Below are positions 13,001-23,300 of a stretch of 64,000 nucleotides of DNA, piece by piece (within the stretch, counting starts at the first letter, position 1; every line of letters begins with the position of its first letter). The translations under genes were made by a program, and so were the position numbers. The notes below the pieces were generated by a model, which made no database searches, was not told the origin of the DNA, and saw nothing but the letters and a program-made list of their open reading frames with translations. This DNA is from Caprimulgus europaeus (taxonomy: Eukaryota; Chordata; Aves; Caprimulgiformes; Caprimulgidae), in contig OU015532.1 of NCBI GenBank assembly GCA_907165065.1, positions 45,609,839 to 45,673,838 of the forward strand, given 5' to 3'.

Positions 13001-16000
13001 ACTTATTAGTGTCACTCACTTTTCTGACCCTTCAAAGGAAGCACTGCTTGAGCTGCCACACCAGCTATGTTCCTGGATTCACTTGCCTTTCATTTGTTAC
13101 ACTTACTTACAAATCAAATTAAAACAAAAATATAAAGGAAACAAATTCCTGTAAGTAATTTCCAGCACAGGGACTGTTGTAGGAAAACACACATTGCTAA
13201 CTAAAGCAGACAGTTCAGGATCAAAGGGCTGAAAGTCCACATTTTGTACTGAAATTTCTTCCAAAGGCATGGCAGTTGAAAATGGAAGAGGAATTCTCTT
13301 TCAGCAGATTCCCACAAGACAGGAAAACCACGTGAAGGACAGTGAAGTCAGCAGTGTACTCACTCTATCACCCCTGCCTCGGGGACTTTGCGCTCCACCT
13401 GAAAGGTAACGAGAGAATATGAGGTGAATATTTGAGTGCCTGCCTTGCTCCAGTCAAACAGAGCTAATTGCCATCTCTGGTGACTCTGTACAGCTGCACA
13501 CTGGTGTGGCAGTGAGAAAAACACACCTCTGGACAATTGGTAAGCAGCAACAACCCACCCACTCTCTCCATGCCCCAGAGACTCTCCAATGCAGCTACCA
13601 CTGCAGGTGGTTTTTAACAATCAGCTGCCCCCTAAAGGACATTAATTTCTAAATTATATCATAATTATTTGGATTATTACTTACAATACTTGCTATTTAG
13701 CAACTTCAACCAGAAAAAATGTATTATCCTTACATTTGGAAGTAAAAAAAAATCTAGAGCAACTATAGGAGGGATAACAAATCCCAAGCCCCAGACAATG
13801 AGCAAAACACAAGAGAGATCAGACATGGCAGGAGCTGATGCTTTGAAATTGTCTGCACAGTTTGAGATAGCTGGCTTTTATTAAAATAAAAAACAAACAT
13901 AGTAATTTAATCCATCCTGGATTATCATTCTGGTTGTCTCAGGGATTTATGCTTCTCTTCTCTGAGCTCAGTGGAGTGCTGAGACACAAGGAGGTACTAA
14001 GTTGAGCAAGCAAGAGGATCAAAATATAGTATGATATAGATACCAGGGCTCTGCCACAGAGAAAAGAAAATCTTCCCAGACCATCTCCAGTCCTTCCAAG
14101 CCAAGAAGACTTTCAAACACTTCTGTCTTAGAAAGACACAATCAAGACTTTTTCCCCCAAGCAAGGAACTGCCCTCTGACTGCAGAGAGCACAATATCCT
14201 TCATCTGCTGATGGGGCACGAAGTAAAGTCTATAAAACAAACCCCCTGCTCCTGCCCTGTAAGATATAAGACTGATATCTCAACTGAGGGAAAAAACAGA
14301 GCTCAAATCATGCTAAGGACACTGCATCATTCTAAATATTGAGGAGAACATATTCTTTTGGCTCTCCAAAAAAAAGCAGTTAGGAGCAGGTATGTAATGA
14401 CTACTCAAAGTCTGAGGCTAAAGAGAGGGACCTTAACTTTCTGTTTGCCACACACCCAAGAGAGTTGCAAATGCTGTTTGGTAAAAGCCCAAAGTTCACC
14501 TCAGATTAGTTTTTAATTTGTTTTTAAACATGAGACTATAATCTCAAAGTCTGATCATTTTTGTCATTTGAAGTTTGACAAAAGATGAGATTCTGCTAGT
14601 TACCATGTAATTTTTACCTCTGAAGGCTTCTCAAAGATAAATTGCTTTGGAATGTGAGGCTGATCTCTCCTCATCCATGCTGGTCCAGTGCCTGCAGGGG
14701 TAAGGTTGCTGGCCACAGGTGCTTTAGGTGCTAAAGAGCAAAGAGGATAAAAAATGATGACATGAAACAGAATTTCACCATACAAAAAATACAGTTTGGA
14801 AGAACTTACAGAATCATTCTTTGAAGTGTTCTCCTCTGCTCAGCAGAGACTCCAGGGAACAGCCAAACCCACATTACATAAGAGTTAAAACTGCACAGAA
14901 ACTGGATTTTTGAAATATATTTGTTATTCATAAACAAATAAAAATTAAAACATTCTTTTACCAGAAAGGATGACATCTAGAACCTTTCAATTCTACCACA
15001 AACACCTATCATAGGCCAGCAGAAATCTTCCCAAGCAGCTAGGTGTGTTTTAGTTTCAGTGTGGGATTTGTTACAAGAAGAATGTTGATAAAGCACTAAA
15101 TGCTATTAGTTGCTGCTGGAGTCTAAGGTCATCATGCCTGGGTAGTTGCAGGTGCATTAGGACTGGGAGGGGGAAGTGCAGTAATTAACAAAACCCCAAA
15201 TTGGCATTTGGCTCTGCCAATATCCCATATGATATCCCATATCATATAACATAATGCTCAGAATATTAAACAGGGTTGAGTGGAAATCAGGGGGATTCTC
15301 TCTGAGATGGCTTGGGCTCATTCTTCCGGGGTTTGGGGACTGTCTCTGCTCCAGGATCGCTGGCTGGGGACAGGTTGGGCATTGGTCAGCGGGTGGTGAG
15401 CAACTGCACTGTGCATCACTCATTTGCATATTCTCTCACTACTGTTATAATAATTATTATTATTTTATTTCAATTATTAAATTGTTTTTATCTCAATTCG
15501 TGAGTCTCCTTGCTTTTACCCTTCCAGTTCTCTCCCCTGCTCCCTGGAGGGGTGGCAGTGAGAGAGCGGCTGTGTTTGGCTGCAGCCAAAGGAGTGAAAC
15601 CACCACAAAAACACATCTATAAACAATGGCAGATTCACGTTAAAGTATATTTACATATCAATTACTCAGGAGTCAATATTACACATGCTCTTGAAAAATA
15701 CATTAATCTTGATTGTAAGTCAAGACAATTTAATTATATATTTTAAATGCATAATTGTACTCACATTTTTGTAAATATCACCAACATGCTATCAGTCTCT
15801 ATAAAGGCTTCAATGAAATGAAAGAATGCCTCTTCCATACTTTAAGTGCTCTAAAAGATGACTAGTCATTTCTCATTAATTCCCACAAAACTATCAGGAT
15901 ACCTTAGAATAAATCCCTGTTAAAGCAAGGCAGCTAACCCCATATCCAACACTGCTACAATGCCCCTGTGACAGACACACAATTTTCCCCCAAAAGCTGG

Positions 16001-16439
16001 GTTTGAACACCTGAGCTTTAGGCACCCAGCAGATCACGGCTGAAGGCCTCACGCTGCATGGCAGCAGCCAGGAGACCCGTCCCCACAGCTTCACCCCGGC
16101 TGCAGCTGGGTCCGCAGACCCCGACTCACCCACCCAGACCCCGACTCGCCCACCCAGACCCCGCTGCCAGCCCCGCTCCCCTCCCCAGGCTCTCCCAGCT
16201 TTAACCATCATTTTCCGCCCCAGACAGCGGTTTTCTCCTCCGGGACAAGGCAGCCCAGCGCTTCCCGCCGGGATGTGCCAGCAGCGGCCTCTCCGCCACG
16301 CCACGACCCGGACGGGAGAGCCTGACAGGCCTCAAGCACCCGTCCGCGGCCTCACGGGCCGCGCCTCACCTGCGAGCCGTCCCGCCCGGCCGCCGGCCCA
16401 GCCGCCCTGCACCCGGGCCCGCTGCCGCCGCTCGGCCAT
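6829..16439 (-). CDS. ALKBH3: ALKBH3, alpha-ketoglutarate-dependent dioxygenase (gene span, 3' end missing)
   Basis: AlkB-family Fe(II)/2-oxoglutarate dioxygenase. The family member ALKBH3 removes 1-methyladenine and 3-methylcytosine from single-stranded DNA and RNA by oxidative demethylation. Seven coding exons (16370-16439, 14618-14730, 13364-13398, 11273-11320, 9679-9782, 7935-8023, 6829-7038) have GT-AG borders. They join in phase into 223 residues beginning [14 protein letters not shown] and ending MRKKPSP. The N-terminus resembles human MEEKRRRARVQGAW. The HxD iron motif [10 protein letters not shown] places His191 and Asp193 at the human numbers. Also visible are [10 protein letters not shown], the [11 protein letters not shown] junction and [10 protein letters not shown]. 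The human enzyme has 286 residues, so about 60 are missing here, including the second iron His and the 2-oxoglutarate-binding Arg. Their exon or exons were not found in 1-6828 and should lie beyond the left edge. No frameshift or premature stop is seen. Confidence 0.96.
7039..7934 (-). other. ALKBH3 intron 6, nothing recognised
   Basis: This is the phase-0 intron between exons 6 and 7. No repeat family or conserved element was recognised. Confidence 0.6.
7935..8023 (-). CDS. ALKBH3: ALKBH3 coding exon 6
   Basis: The acceptor is ttgttgttttag and the donor is AAT/gtatgt. The 89 nt complete a Glu codon split G/AA and then encode [20 protein letters not shown] and RITMQPNPN. In AlkB enzymes the PRLxxWYGE...YxYS segment contributes to the substrate-recognition lid and the base pocket. 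The exon corresponds to human [18 protein letters not shown]. Confidence 0.97.
8024..9224 (-). other. ALKBH3 intron 5, part without recognised elements
   Basis: Ordinary AT-rich intron. Open frames on both strands are short and unrecognised. Confidence 0.5.
9225..9660 (-). mobile_element. CR1 LINE fragment, 5'-truncated
   Basis: Read on the minus strand this is the 3' part of a CR1: 'ctgagggaactgggggtgctgagcctggag', then 'cagtggtggagtccccatccctggagg', then a 3' tail ending 'gggattctgt'. It is a close relative of the copy at 40701-41052. It stands in sense orientation in ALKBH3 intron 5. Its upstream end is about 18 bp from the splice donor of exon 5, the tightest gene-to-repeat contact in the window. 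Confidence 0.9.
9679..9782 (-). CDS. ALKBH3: ALKBH3 coding exon 5
   Basis: The acceptor is ctcctttag and the donor is CAGG/gtaagg. The 104 nt finish a split Arg codon (AG/G), encode [20 protein letters not shown] and [14 protein letters not shown], and leave one base of a Glu codon. This corresponds to human YPGFVDVKEADWILEQLCQD. Without splicing, the reading frame would continue 88 codons into the adjacent CR1 and stop at 9413. Confidence 0.96.
9783..11272 (-). other. ALKBH3 intron 4
   Basis: AT-rich intron. Apart from the TA dinucleotide run at 10361-10378 nothing was recognised. Confidence 0.5.
10361..10378. repeat. (TA)9 microsatellite
   Basis: Nine uninterrupted TA dinucleotides in ALKBH3 intron 4. 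Confidence 0.9.
11273..11320 (-). CDS. ALKBH3: ALKBH3 coding exon 4 (48 nt)
   Basis: The acceptor is cttccctccccag and the donor is TCTAG/gtaagt. It completes Asp (GA/C), encodes [15 protein letters not shown] and leaves AG of an Arg codon. It matches human REGVYEISLSPTGVSR. It is too short to stand out as an open frame and was recognised by homology and by phase fit with exons 3 and 5. Confidence 0.94.
11321..12656 (-). other. ALKBH3 intron 3, part without recognised elements
   Basis: No exon or repeat family recognised. A short run of 'aactattt' words at about 12052-12088 is a minor low-complexity patch. Confidence 0.5.
12657..12787 (-). mobile_element. CR1 LINE 3'-end fragment
   Basis: About 130 bp of a CR1 3' tail in minus orientation, recognised by the plus-strand reading 'ggtttgggttgggaggga', 'cttaaagctcatccagttcc' and 'actagaccaggttgctcaa'. 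It sits in ALKBH3 intron 3 and belongs to the same subfamily as the copies at 23764, 34269 and 56800. Confidence 0.92.
13364..13398 (-). CDS. ALKBH3: ALKBH3 coding exon 3 (35-nt small exon)
   Basis: The acceptor is gttacctttcag and the donor is ATAGA/gtgagt. It encodes [11 protein letters not shown] plus GA of the next Asp codon. It corresponds to human VVRRAPEPRVID. Frame and phase agree with both neighbours. Confidence 0.92.
13399..14617 (-). other. ALKBH3 intron 2, nothing recognised
   Basis: Ordinary intronic sequence without a recognised repeat or conserved motif. Confidence 0.5.
14618..14730 (-). CDS. ALKBH3: ALKBH3 coding exon 2
   Basis: The acceptor is ttgctctttag and the donor is TCAGAG/gtaaaa. 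The 113 nt complete Ala (G/CA) and encode [20 protein letters not shown] then [17 protein letters not shown]. The end aligns with human SDREFVFKEPQQ. The start is the poorly conserved N-terminal tail, so homology is weaker there and the exon rests mainly on phase and splice signals. Confidence 0.9.
15044..15607 (+). mobile_element. ERVL-type solo LTR, subfamily B
   Basis: The element begins TGTGTTTTAGTTTCAGTGTG and ends GGAGTGAAACCACCACA. It carries 'ccccaaattggcatttggc', 'gggtggtgagcaactgcac', 'tcatttgcatattc' and the AT-rich ATTAAA block of the avian ERVL LTR. It lies in ALKBH3 intron 1, antisense to the gene. No clear target-site duplication was found, and the 5' end may be truncated relative to the copy at 5753. 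Confidence 0.75.
16115..16165. repeat. 20-bp tandem repeat, 2.5 copies, in ALKBH3 intron 1
   Basis: The unit cagaccccgactcacccacc (16115-16134) is repeated at 16135-16154 with one change, followed by half a copy. It lies 5' of the CpG island core on the plus strand, just inside intron 1. Confidence 0.85.
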
Positions 16440-16660
16440 GCCGCTGCCACCGCCTCAGCGCCGGGAGCAAACACCCAGCCCACCGGTGCACCGCCCGCCC
16501 GCCTCCGCCGGAGCCGCAGCCCGAGCCGGGCGTTCCGCTCCGCTGCTGAGGTCCCGCCGAGCCGAGGCGGCGGCTTCCCGGGCTGAGGCGGGGTGGCAGC
16601 GCCCGGGCGCGGCCCTGAGGGGCGGAGGCACGACGGGCTCACACACGGGTTGTGTGAAGA
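16230..16660 (-). promoter_or_regulatory. ALKBH3: CpG island promoter region of ALKBH3
   Basis: A dense CpG-rich block in otherwise AT-rich DNA surrounds coding exon 1, with GC-box-like words such as ggggcgg at 16619. There is no obvious TATA box upstream of the ATG on the minus strand. The placement fits a TATA-less CpG promoter with start sites between about 16445 and 16660. The exact start is inferred, not seen. Confidence 0.8.
16370..16439 (-). CDS. ALKBH3: ALKBH3 coding exon 1 (start codon)
   Basis: The ATG at 16439-16437 has G at -3 and G at +4, a good Kozak context. The 70 nt encode [20 protein letters not shown] and RLA, then one base of an Ala codon, with donor GCAG/gtgagg. The match to human MEEKRRRARVQGAWAAP fixes this start. 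It lies inside the CpG island. Confidence 0.95.
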
Positions 16661-16842
16661 GCTGATATTAAAGGGCATTAAGTGTCCAAACGGTGGATGC
16701 TCCTTGAAGCAGGCTGTTTGTAACCCGCTGCGGCAATCCCAGCTGGGTTTCTCCGTGTTCAGAAGGCAGCGCTATAGATTTGTAAAGTCACAAGCAATGA
16801 GGGAAGCCAGAATGACAGCGGGTCAGTGCCAGCCCCCCTTGT

Positions 16843-17072
16843 ATAGAATCATTTGACTGGAAAAGACCTTTGAGATCATCAAGTCCAACTGTACCTGTCC
16901 ACCACTAAACCAGATCTCTGAGCACCTCATCTCCCTGTCTTTTAAACACCTCCAGGGATGGGGACTCAACCACCTCCCTGGACAGCCCATTCCAGTGCCA
17001 GAGAACCCTTCCAGTGAAGAAACTTTTCCTGATATCCAATCTGAACCTCCCCTGGTGCAACTTGAGGCCATG
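16843..17072 (-). mobile_element. CR1 LINE 3'-end fragment
   Basis: The plus strand reads 'tagaatcatttgactggaaa', 'gatcatcaagtccaactgta', 'cctccagggatggggactca' and 'ctgaacctcccctggtgcaa', which is the reverse complement of a CR1 3' tail. It lies just upstream of the ALKBH3 CpG island and is in sense orientation relative to that gene. Confidence 0.88.
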
Positions 17073-17567
17073 GCAACTTGAAGTATCATGGATGTTACCT
17101 GCAGACGCTTTGCTGAGCTGCTTCTTCTCCCCTCAGTCCTGTGCCATTCCCGGGCAAAACAGGCAGCTGAAGAGTGGCTGTTTGACATCTGACCACCCAC
17201 CCATGGCTGTGACATGGGGTTGGTTGGTGTGGTCACCTTCACCAAGGAGCAGGCTTGCTCTCAGGAATGGGTCTGCACCGCCAGCAGCAATGGATCCCTG
17301 GGAAAAGAAGGCAGACACGTTACTCAACTCCTACCCTGATTATCCCATTCAAACAAGGGAGTGAAAAACTCCAGCTCTTCCATGACATCAGCAACATCAT
17401 CTTCAGAGCAGAGGTACAACGACACAACCATAGTACCACAAGAAAACCCACCCTATTTTCTCCCAGGGCATTTCAAAGAACATCAGAAGCTATTGAACAC
17501 ACACCATCTCCATAGCTGAGGTGAACACATGTTCAAAAGCAAAGTCAAGGCAATTTAGGTGAAGTAG

Positions 17568-18102
17568 TGTGGTGGTTTCACTTGGCTGGCAGCCAAACAC
17601 AGCCACTCACTCACCCTCCTTCCCCCTAGGGAATAGCAGAGAGAAACAGAAGGGTAAGATTAAGAAAAGTCATGGGTTGAGTTAAAAAAAATTTACTAAT
17701 TGACATATAATAATAATAATAGAATATACAAATGAGGGATGCACAGCACAATTACTCACCACCCGCTGACCGATGCTTAGCCTGTCCCCAGCCAGTCATC
17801 CCGGAGCAGAGACAGTCCCCAAACCCAAACCACAATCCCAGGAGAGCAAGAGCCTGAGCAATCCCCAGCTTTCTGATCAATGCTGGTTAATATACTGAAC
17901 ACGACAAGATGTGACGTGGAATATCCCACCGGCATACCCCAATGCCAGTTTGGGGTTTGCTCATCACTACGTTTCCACCCTCCCAGTCCTTTGCACTTGC
18001 AAACTACCCAAACATGACGACCTTGGACCAGCAGCAACTAACAACATTAGCACCTTATCAACATTCTTCTCATAACAAACCCCACACTGAAACCAAAACA
18101 CA
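17568..18102 (-). mobile_element. ERVL-type solo LTR, subfamily B, upstream of ALKBH3 in sense
   Basis: The plus strand begins TGTGGTGGTTTCACTTGG and ends 'aaccaaaacaca', the reverse complement of the element at 15044-15607. The inverse words 'actcaccacccgctgacc', 'atgccagtttggggttt' and 'aacaaaccccacactgaaac' are all present. Its sense strand is minus, pointing at ALKBH3 exon 1 about 1.1 kb downstream. No target-site duplication is evident. Confidence 0.75.
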
Positions 18103-18606
18103 GGTATTCTACATATTAAGAAGAAAATTAACTTTATCTTAGTGACATCAGGACAAGAAGCAACGCCTTGCTGCAGCCTGGAAAATAAAAGCCCTCTGAG
18201 GAAGCACGAGAGCAGGAACCAAAACTGCACCCCACTTGCACCACAGGCTCCAACAACCCCACTGCCAGAACGTGCCTTGCCAGGGCACGGTGGCTTCAGA
18301 GCTATTCCCCTCAGGTGTGTCTTTCCAAACACCTTCAATAGTTATAAAAATGGTTTTTGTAAATAACTATTTCTTATTAATAGTTTAATTCATAGTTCTA
18401 ATTAACAGTTTGTGTTCCAGTGATTTTAAAATAAAATAGATAACAGCCAGGAAAAGAGAGAAATCAAAGCCTTGGTTTTGGCATGTAGAAGTACAGTAAT
18501 TTTCCCTGCATTATTATATATGATAAAGGACAATCAGGCATTTGAATGTACAGGCAAACATTTTAAAGAAGAAAACAACACACTAAAGATTCAGAGTAAA
18601 TTCCAT

Positions 18607-18612
18607 TTTATT
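18607..18612 (-). terminator. HSD17B12: Candidate HSD17B12 polyadenylation signal AATAAA
   Basis: TTTATT on the plus strand is AATAAA on the minus strand. It is the only canonical hexamer I see on that strand between the stop codon and this point, and U/GU-rich sequence follows it. Confidence 0.5.
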
Positions 18613-19282
18613 TGTTTTACAAAGTCAAAAACATACAGTTTAGTCCAATGCTTCCACATCAGATCCAGAGCAAACCAAGGCATGTGCTCTTATAAAACTA
18701 AAACCATTGACTTCACCATCCCTGTTCCAAAAAAATTAAGAAAACTATGGGATAGGATCTGCATCTCAGATTTGATCAGCACCATTGCATCGGTATTCAG
18801 GTTTTTTTTTCAATGTACAGAAATGTTAGCCCCAAATCATCTTCCAGTACAACATATTTTACTTCAAAATCAGAGCTTGAAATTATTCTCTCAAGGGCAG
18901 AAAACAACGTCCACTCTTCAACCAAAGGAAGTTACCATAGAAAACATTAGTAGCTGCTTGCAATTTGATTTGCCTTTTAAGTTTCAGTACACTTTATATT
19001 TATAAAAAGGAATGTTAGAGGCCAAAATCTGTATTTGAACAGTAGGTAAATACAAAATTCTCACATACTGTGATCCCTGTCTCCTGGAGTGGAGTAACTT
19101 CAGCCTCCCTGGAACACTCAGTTTTGGAATAGAATGATGAAACAAATCACTTAATTTAAACACAATTAAAATGTTCCACATTTAAAGAAGTTTACTGGTT
19201 GTCATTTTTAAATTTAAAGTCATTTAAATCCTCAAATATTCAGGATTCACATTTCAAAGGGCCTCACCAAAAAGACAGACTG

Positions 19283-19331
19283 ATCTATATATATATATAT
19301 AGATAGATATAGATATATATATATATATATA
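19283..19331. repeat. TA/TAGA-rich microsatellite
   Basis: A compound (TA)n run interrupted by 'agatagatatagat', within the likely HSD17B12 3' UTR. Confidence 0.9.
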
Positions 19332-20230
19332 TTTCAGAAAGAATTTAACCATCATTGCTAACAAGGAGAGTAACTCATTTCAAGCTCTGCATTTAAAGTG
19401 CCCATAATCTTTTACGTAGCAACCAGCACATAACACATAACTTGTGACATTTATCTACATTGTGTTATCACCACCTATTACAAAGAGCAGGCACTGAACT
19501 TTTAAAAATGTTATTACAAATCGTAAAGATTATTACATATTACTGAAAAGTTAGAATCCATATCCAAGAACCAAGAATTTAAATACTTTTTTTTTTTGCA
19601 ATATTATTTTATGTATATATTTATAGATGAGCAATTACACTCATTTTGGTTTTTTGGCCCATTTCCCTCAAGTTCATAACCAAAAAAAACCCCACACTGG
19701 ACCACATCAGCAGGGAAGTGCTCATAAGCTGGCTGACAACGCAGAATTCTTGCAAATACCCAAAACCTGAGATGAGAAAAAGTTATACTCTGTGAAAAGT
19801 GCTAGGTGACTGGGTTTAAATCAATATGCTCCCTTCCCACTTGTCCAGGAATATGTGAGAATTCATATTTTTATGCCCTTCACCCACAGAATAACAACAC
19901 ATAGATGTGATGGATGCTCTAACACCAAGCTGTTCCTCGACAGCGCGATGTCTAATCAAGCCCGTTGTTAAGCGTTTCTTAAAGCACGGTGCAATTTTTA
20001 GTCCGAAGCACTTCCCCCCTCATCATATCTATAAACAAATAAAGCCTATTTTTAAATCAATATTAGAAATTAACAGTCTTGTTTCACCTGCATCCTCAAA
20101 ACAAGACTGTTCTGCTTGTTAGAAAGTACACCTACGATTGAAGACGTTGAAAACTTTAGGTCTACTTGATGCCGCTCCTGCTGGAAACCTGCAGGAGTCT
20201 CAGGCTTCCGAGATCCAAGTTGCCTCCAAC

Positions 20231-20335
20231 TTACTTCTCCTTCATTTTTTTCAAATAACGAGCTCGTATTTGTTTGTTTGTTTTCATGAGGAAATTAATG
20301 ACAGTAGGTGTAGGTAGAAGGGAGAAAATCCATCC
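20231..20335 (-). CDS. HSD17B12: HSD17B12 terminal coding exon 11
   Basis: The acceptor is cttcttttttag. The 105 nt encode 34 residues and a TAA stop (20233-20231): [20 protein letters not shown] then [14 protein letters not shown]. Length equals the human last exon (34 residues), but the middle is diverged from human LPSWIYLKIVMNMNKS. The KxKxx ending is kept in form. A solo LTR lies 72 bp upstream of this acceptor. Confidence 0.96.
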   Translation of the reverse strand, partial: GWIFSLLPTPTVINFLMKTNKQIRARYLKKMKEK

Positions 20336-23300
20336 CTAAAAAGAAGAAAAAAAGGGGAGGGTGGGAAGTCACAGCATTTAATAGCTTGTACTAAGTGAAA
20401 TCTAACTGTCGTGACGGAGAGAAGACCCAGACACTCAATATGAGAATCAGCAGACTTCTGATTTATTGATTACATATATGCTCCTTATATACAGCAGTTA
20501 ATTAAGCTTATGCATATTCTCCAAAACCCACACTGATTGGCTCATTAATTCTCCTGAGAACTTTCTCTTTGTTATCACAGGTGGTGTTGCTCTGTTCAGG
20601 TCCCAAGGACATCAACAGGATACTCCCTACTTGGTGATTTCCAGCTCCCTTTTTTTCCCAGCTTGATTAAAGTTGTTTTGTCTGAAGTTCTCAAGGGAAA
20701 GTAGGCCTCTTGGAGACTTCTGTTAATCCACCCTGACTCATGTCAAGGGGCCTAAGTTGTGGCCTGAGCTATTTCAATACCCTCACTCCTTTCTGCTAAA
20801 AAAGCCTTTGATTGTACAATATCTCTTAGAGATTTACAACATCTAACAGTTACCAGCACACTACAAACATCACCAAGTTACAAGTTCCAGAACAAAAATA
20901 TTTCACATTCAAAATTATTCTTCACTCCTCTTCCATAATAAACTTGCACAAAGGACATTCTGTTCTCCAAGGTGACTTACCATGAGTGCATGGGGTAGGC
21001 ACCCGTTCGTCTGGGACTGCAGGCCTACCGTGCCCAAGGCAGCTCTGACGTAGGTCTCAGGGCTGGGCTTGTCGAACGTTGGCTTGCGGATTTTGGACAT
21101 TTTTGTTGCCACATAATAGGGTAGAACACTCTGCAGGTGAGAAAGAGCATGTTAAGCAAAGAATGTATTGGGATTAATGTACAGATCCATCAAGGAACTA
21201 AAATCATTGCAAATTAGAAATCAAGTTGTAGCCCTTGATCCGGGGTAGGGTTGGAAGTAGATGATCTTTAAGGTCCTTTACAACCCAAACTGTTCTATGA
21301 TTCTAAGAAATTAGGTAACCTGTATACTGAATTCTAGCTTCAGCTAGTCTTTGTGATTCTGGTTATAAGATCACAATGCACAATATCAAAAACATCTGTA
21401 ATCAGGTATCTTGTGGGCCACAGCCGGAATGTGAAGGATAGATAGTTGAGTGGTCTGTTGACAGTTGGGGCTCTAGAAAAACTACTCTTGCAAGCCTATG
21501 GCTGAAAAGCCTTTCTTAACATTTGTGAGTGCAAAACTTCATTCCAGCTGCTTAACAGAAAATGCTGCAGGGTTGCTTCTCTGCAGCAAACCCTCCATGT
21601 GTGCTTGGGAAGGATGCACAGAACTCAAGAAAGGGATTTTATTCTTGAGTAACAGCTCCTCAGTTTGGCACCTATACAGAGAGAATCACAGAATGGTTTG
21701 GGTTGAAGGGACCTTTCCAGGTCCATCTAGTCCAACCCCCTGGAGGGAGCAGGGACATCTTCAACCAGAGCAGGTTGCTCAGAGCCCTGTCCAACCTGAC
21801 CTTGGATGTTCCCAGGGATGGGGCTTCTACCACCTCTCTGGGCAACCTGGGCCAGGGTCTCACCACCCTCAGTGTAAAATATTTCTTCCTTACATCCAGT
21901 CTAAATCTCCCTTCTTTCAGTTTAAAACCATCACCCCTTGCCCTATTGCAACATAACCTGATAAAAAGTCTGCCCTCATCTTTCTTACAGGCCCCCTTCA
22001 AGTACTGAAGAGCTGCAATCAGAGAAAGACTATTCTGCTCTCCAATTTCAAAACATGCCTTAAAAGTAGCTTATGTTAGTACAATGTCTCTTGCTCTCCT
22101 AAAGCATTTACTAGTGCTTACAGCTCTCATGCTTATTAAAATTGGTTGGCATTCAGAATTGGGGTCTTGAATGTTATATGGATGTAAGAACTGATCTCTT
22201 CTACTAATTATGCTATATTCACATGAAAACAAGCTCCAAAAAGTCAGAATAGCTTGTTTACAGGTAGTATCAGTTTTCACTGCTCCACTTTTACTACAGA
22301 TAGTAATGAAGTAAAGAGAGATTTTCACTGGTCCACTTTTACTAGAGATAGTAATGAAGTAAAGAGGGAAAATGGCAATACTGACTGAAGTTTTAAAAAG
22401 GGAGTAAAAGAAAGAAGTAAAGAACCAAGCAGGATTTTTAGACATATTCAAAGAACACAATTTTCAGAAGAGTCTGCAGAAACCTTTCAGGGAGAGATTT
22501 TTCAGATAGTCTTGAGAGAAGTCCTTGACATCTGCTTCCTCATTCCTTTTCTTTTTGCCTCTTTCTCTTCATGTAAACACACACTGAATTTTAACCTACA
22601 CTATCACTGTGCTGTTTCTGTAAAATTAAGCAGCCTTGTCAGCCAGAAACACTATATTTTTAATCTAAAGATGTCTGCATTGGAATAAAAGCACTATATC
22701 CTATCAAAACTAAGCTTGAGCAGGACTAATATACCTTAGGTTGAACTTGACATTGGTAAAATACCACCTGTACTGTGTTTCTGCTTTCTAGGCAGTGATA
22801 CTCTGCAGGTATTGGTATGGTAAAAGTTAACTGGTTTAAATGATGTTCTCAGCTGGAAGTGCAAGTCTGGAATTAAAAGTATTACATTTCTGAAGGTCAG
22901 AGAGATGAACTTCAAAGAATCTAAAGGAGATGCAGTCTTCCAAGGGTCCTGAAGAAGATACATCAGCTAGTCTTCACAGAAAGGTACTTGTAATATTCAT
23001 TAGTGGTTTATAGTGACTTAGGCTGGAACAAGATGACAAGGACAGGGACAGCAATAAAATTAGCATAACAAATTGAAGCTGTGACAGCTATTGGTCATCA
23101 GGCCCACATAACTCAGAACAGCAATCCACTGTCTACATTTAGGGGCAAAAAAGCAGTGCTGTCAGAAATTTAACAGCCTTAGCCAACATAGGATTTACAA
23201 AAAGACAGGTTACCACAACCTGTTTTGTACAGGAAAACATAATTGTTGATATAGAATGCCAGATTTAATTCTTCATTTATTTACAGTGTTAAAAATGGAA

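Larger units (their letters stand above)
16661..18589. other. Intergenic interval between ALKBH3 promoter and HSD17B12 3' end
   Basis: It contains a CR1 fragment and an ERVL LTR (listed separately). The remaining stretches hold nothing I recognise. Distance from the ALKBH3 ATG to the HSD17B12 stop codon is about 3.8 kb. Confidence 0.6.
18590..20230 (-). other. HSD17B12: Probable HSD17B12 3' untranslated region
   Basis: The region follows the HSD17B12 stop codon without a recognised repeat insertion. Its end is set by an AATAAA signal on the minus strand (18612-18607), followed downstream by the GU-rich stretch 'tgttgttttcttcttt'. The implied 3' UTR of about 1.6 kb is inference. A 177-codon open frame on the opposite strand (18472-19005) is not recognised. 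Confidence 0.5.

Noticed and set aside
18472-19005. 177-codon open frame on the plus strand
   Set aside because: It is antisense to the probable HSD17B12 3' UTR, has no domain, splice context or recognisable similarity, and such lengths are expected by chance in 64 kb read in six frames.
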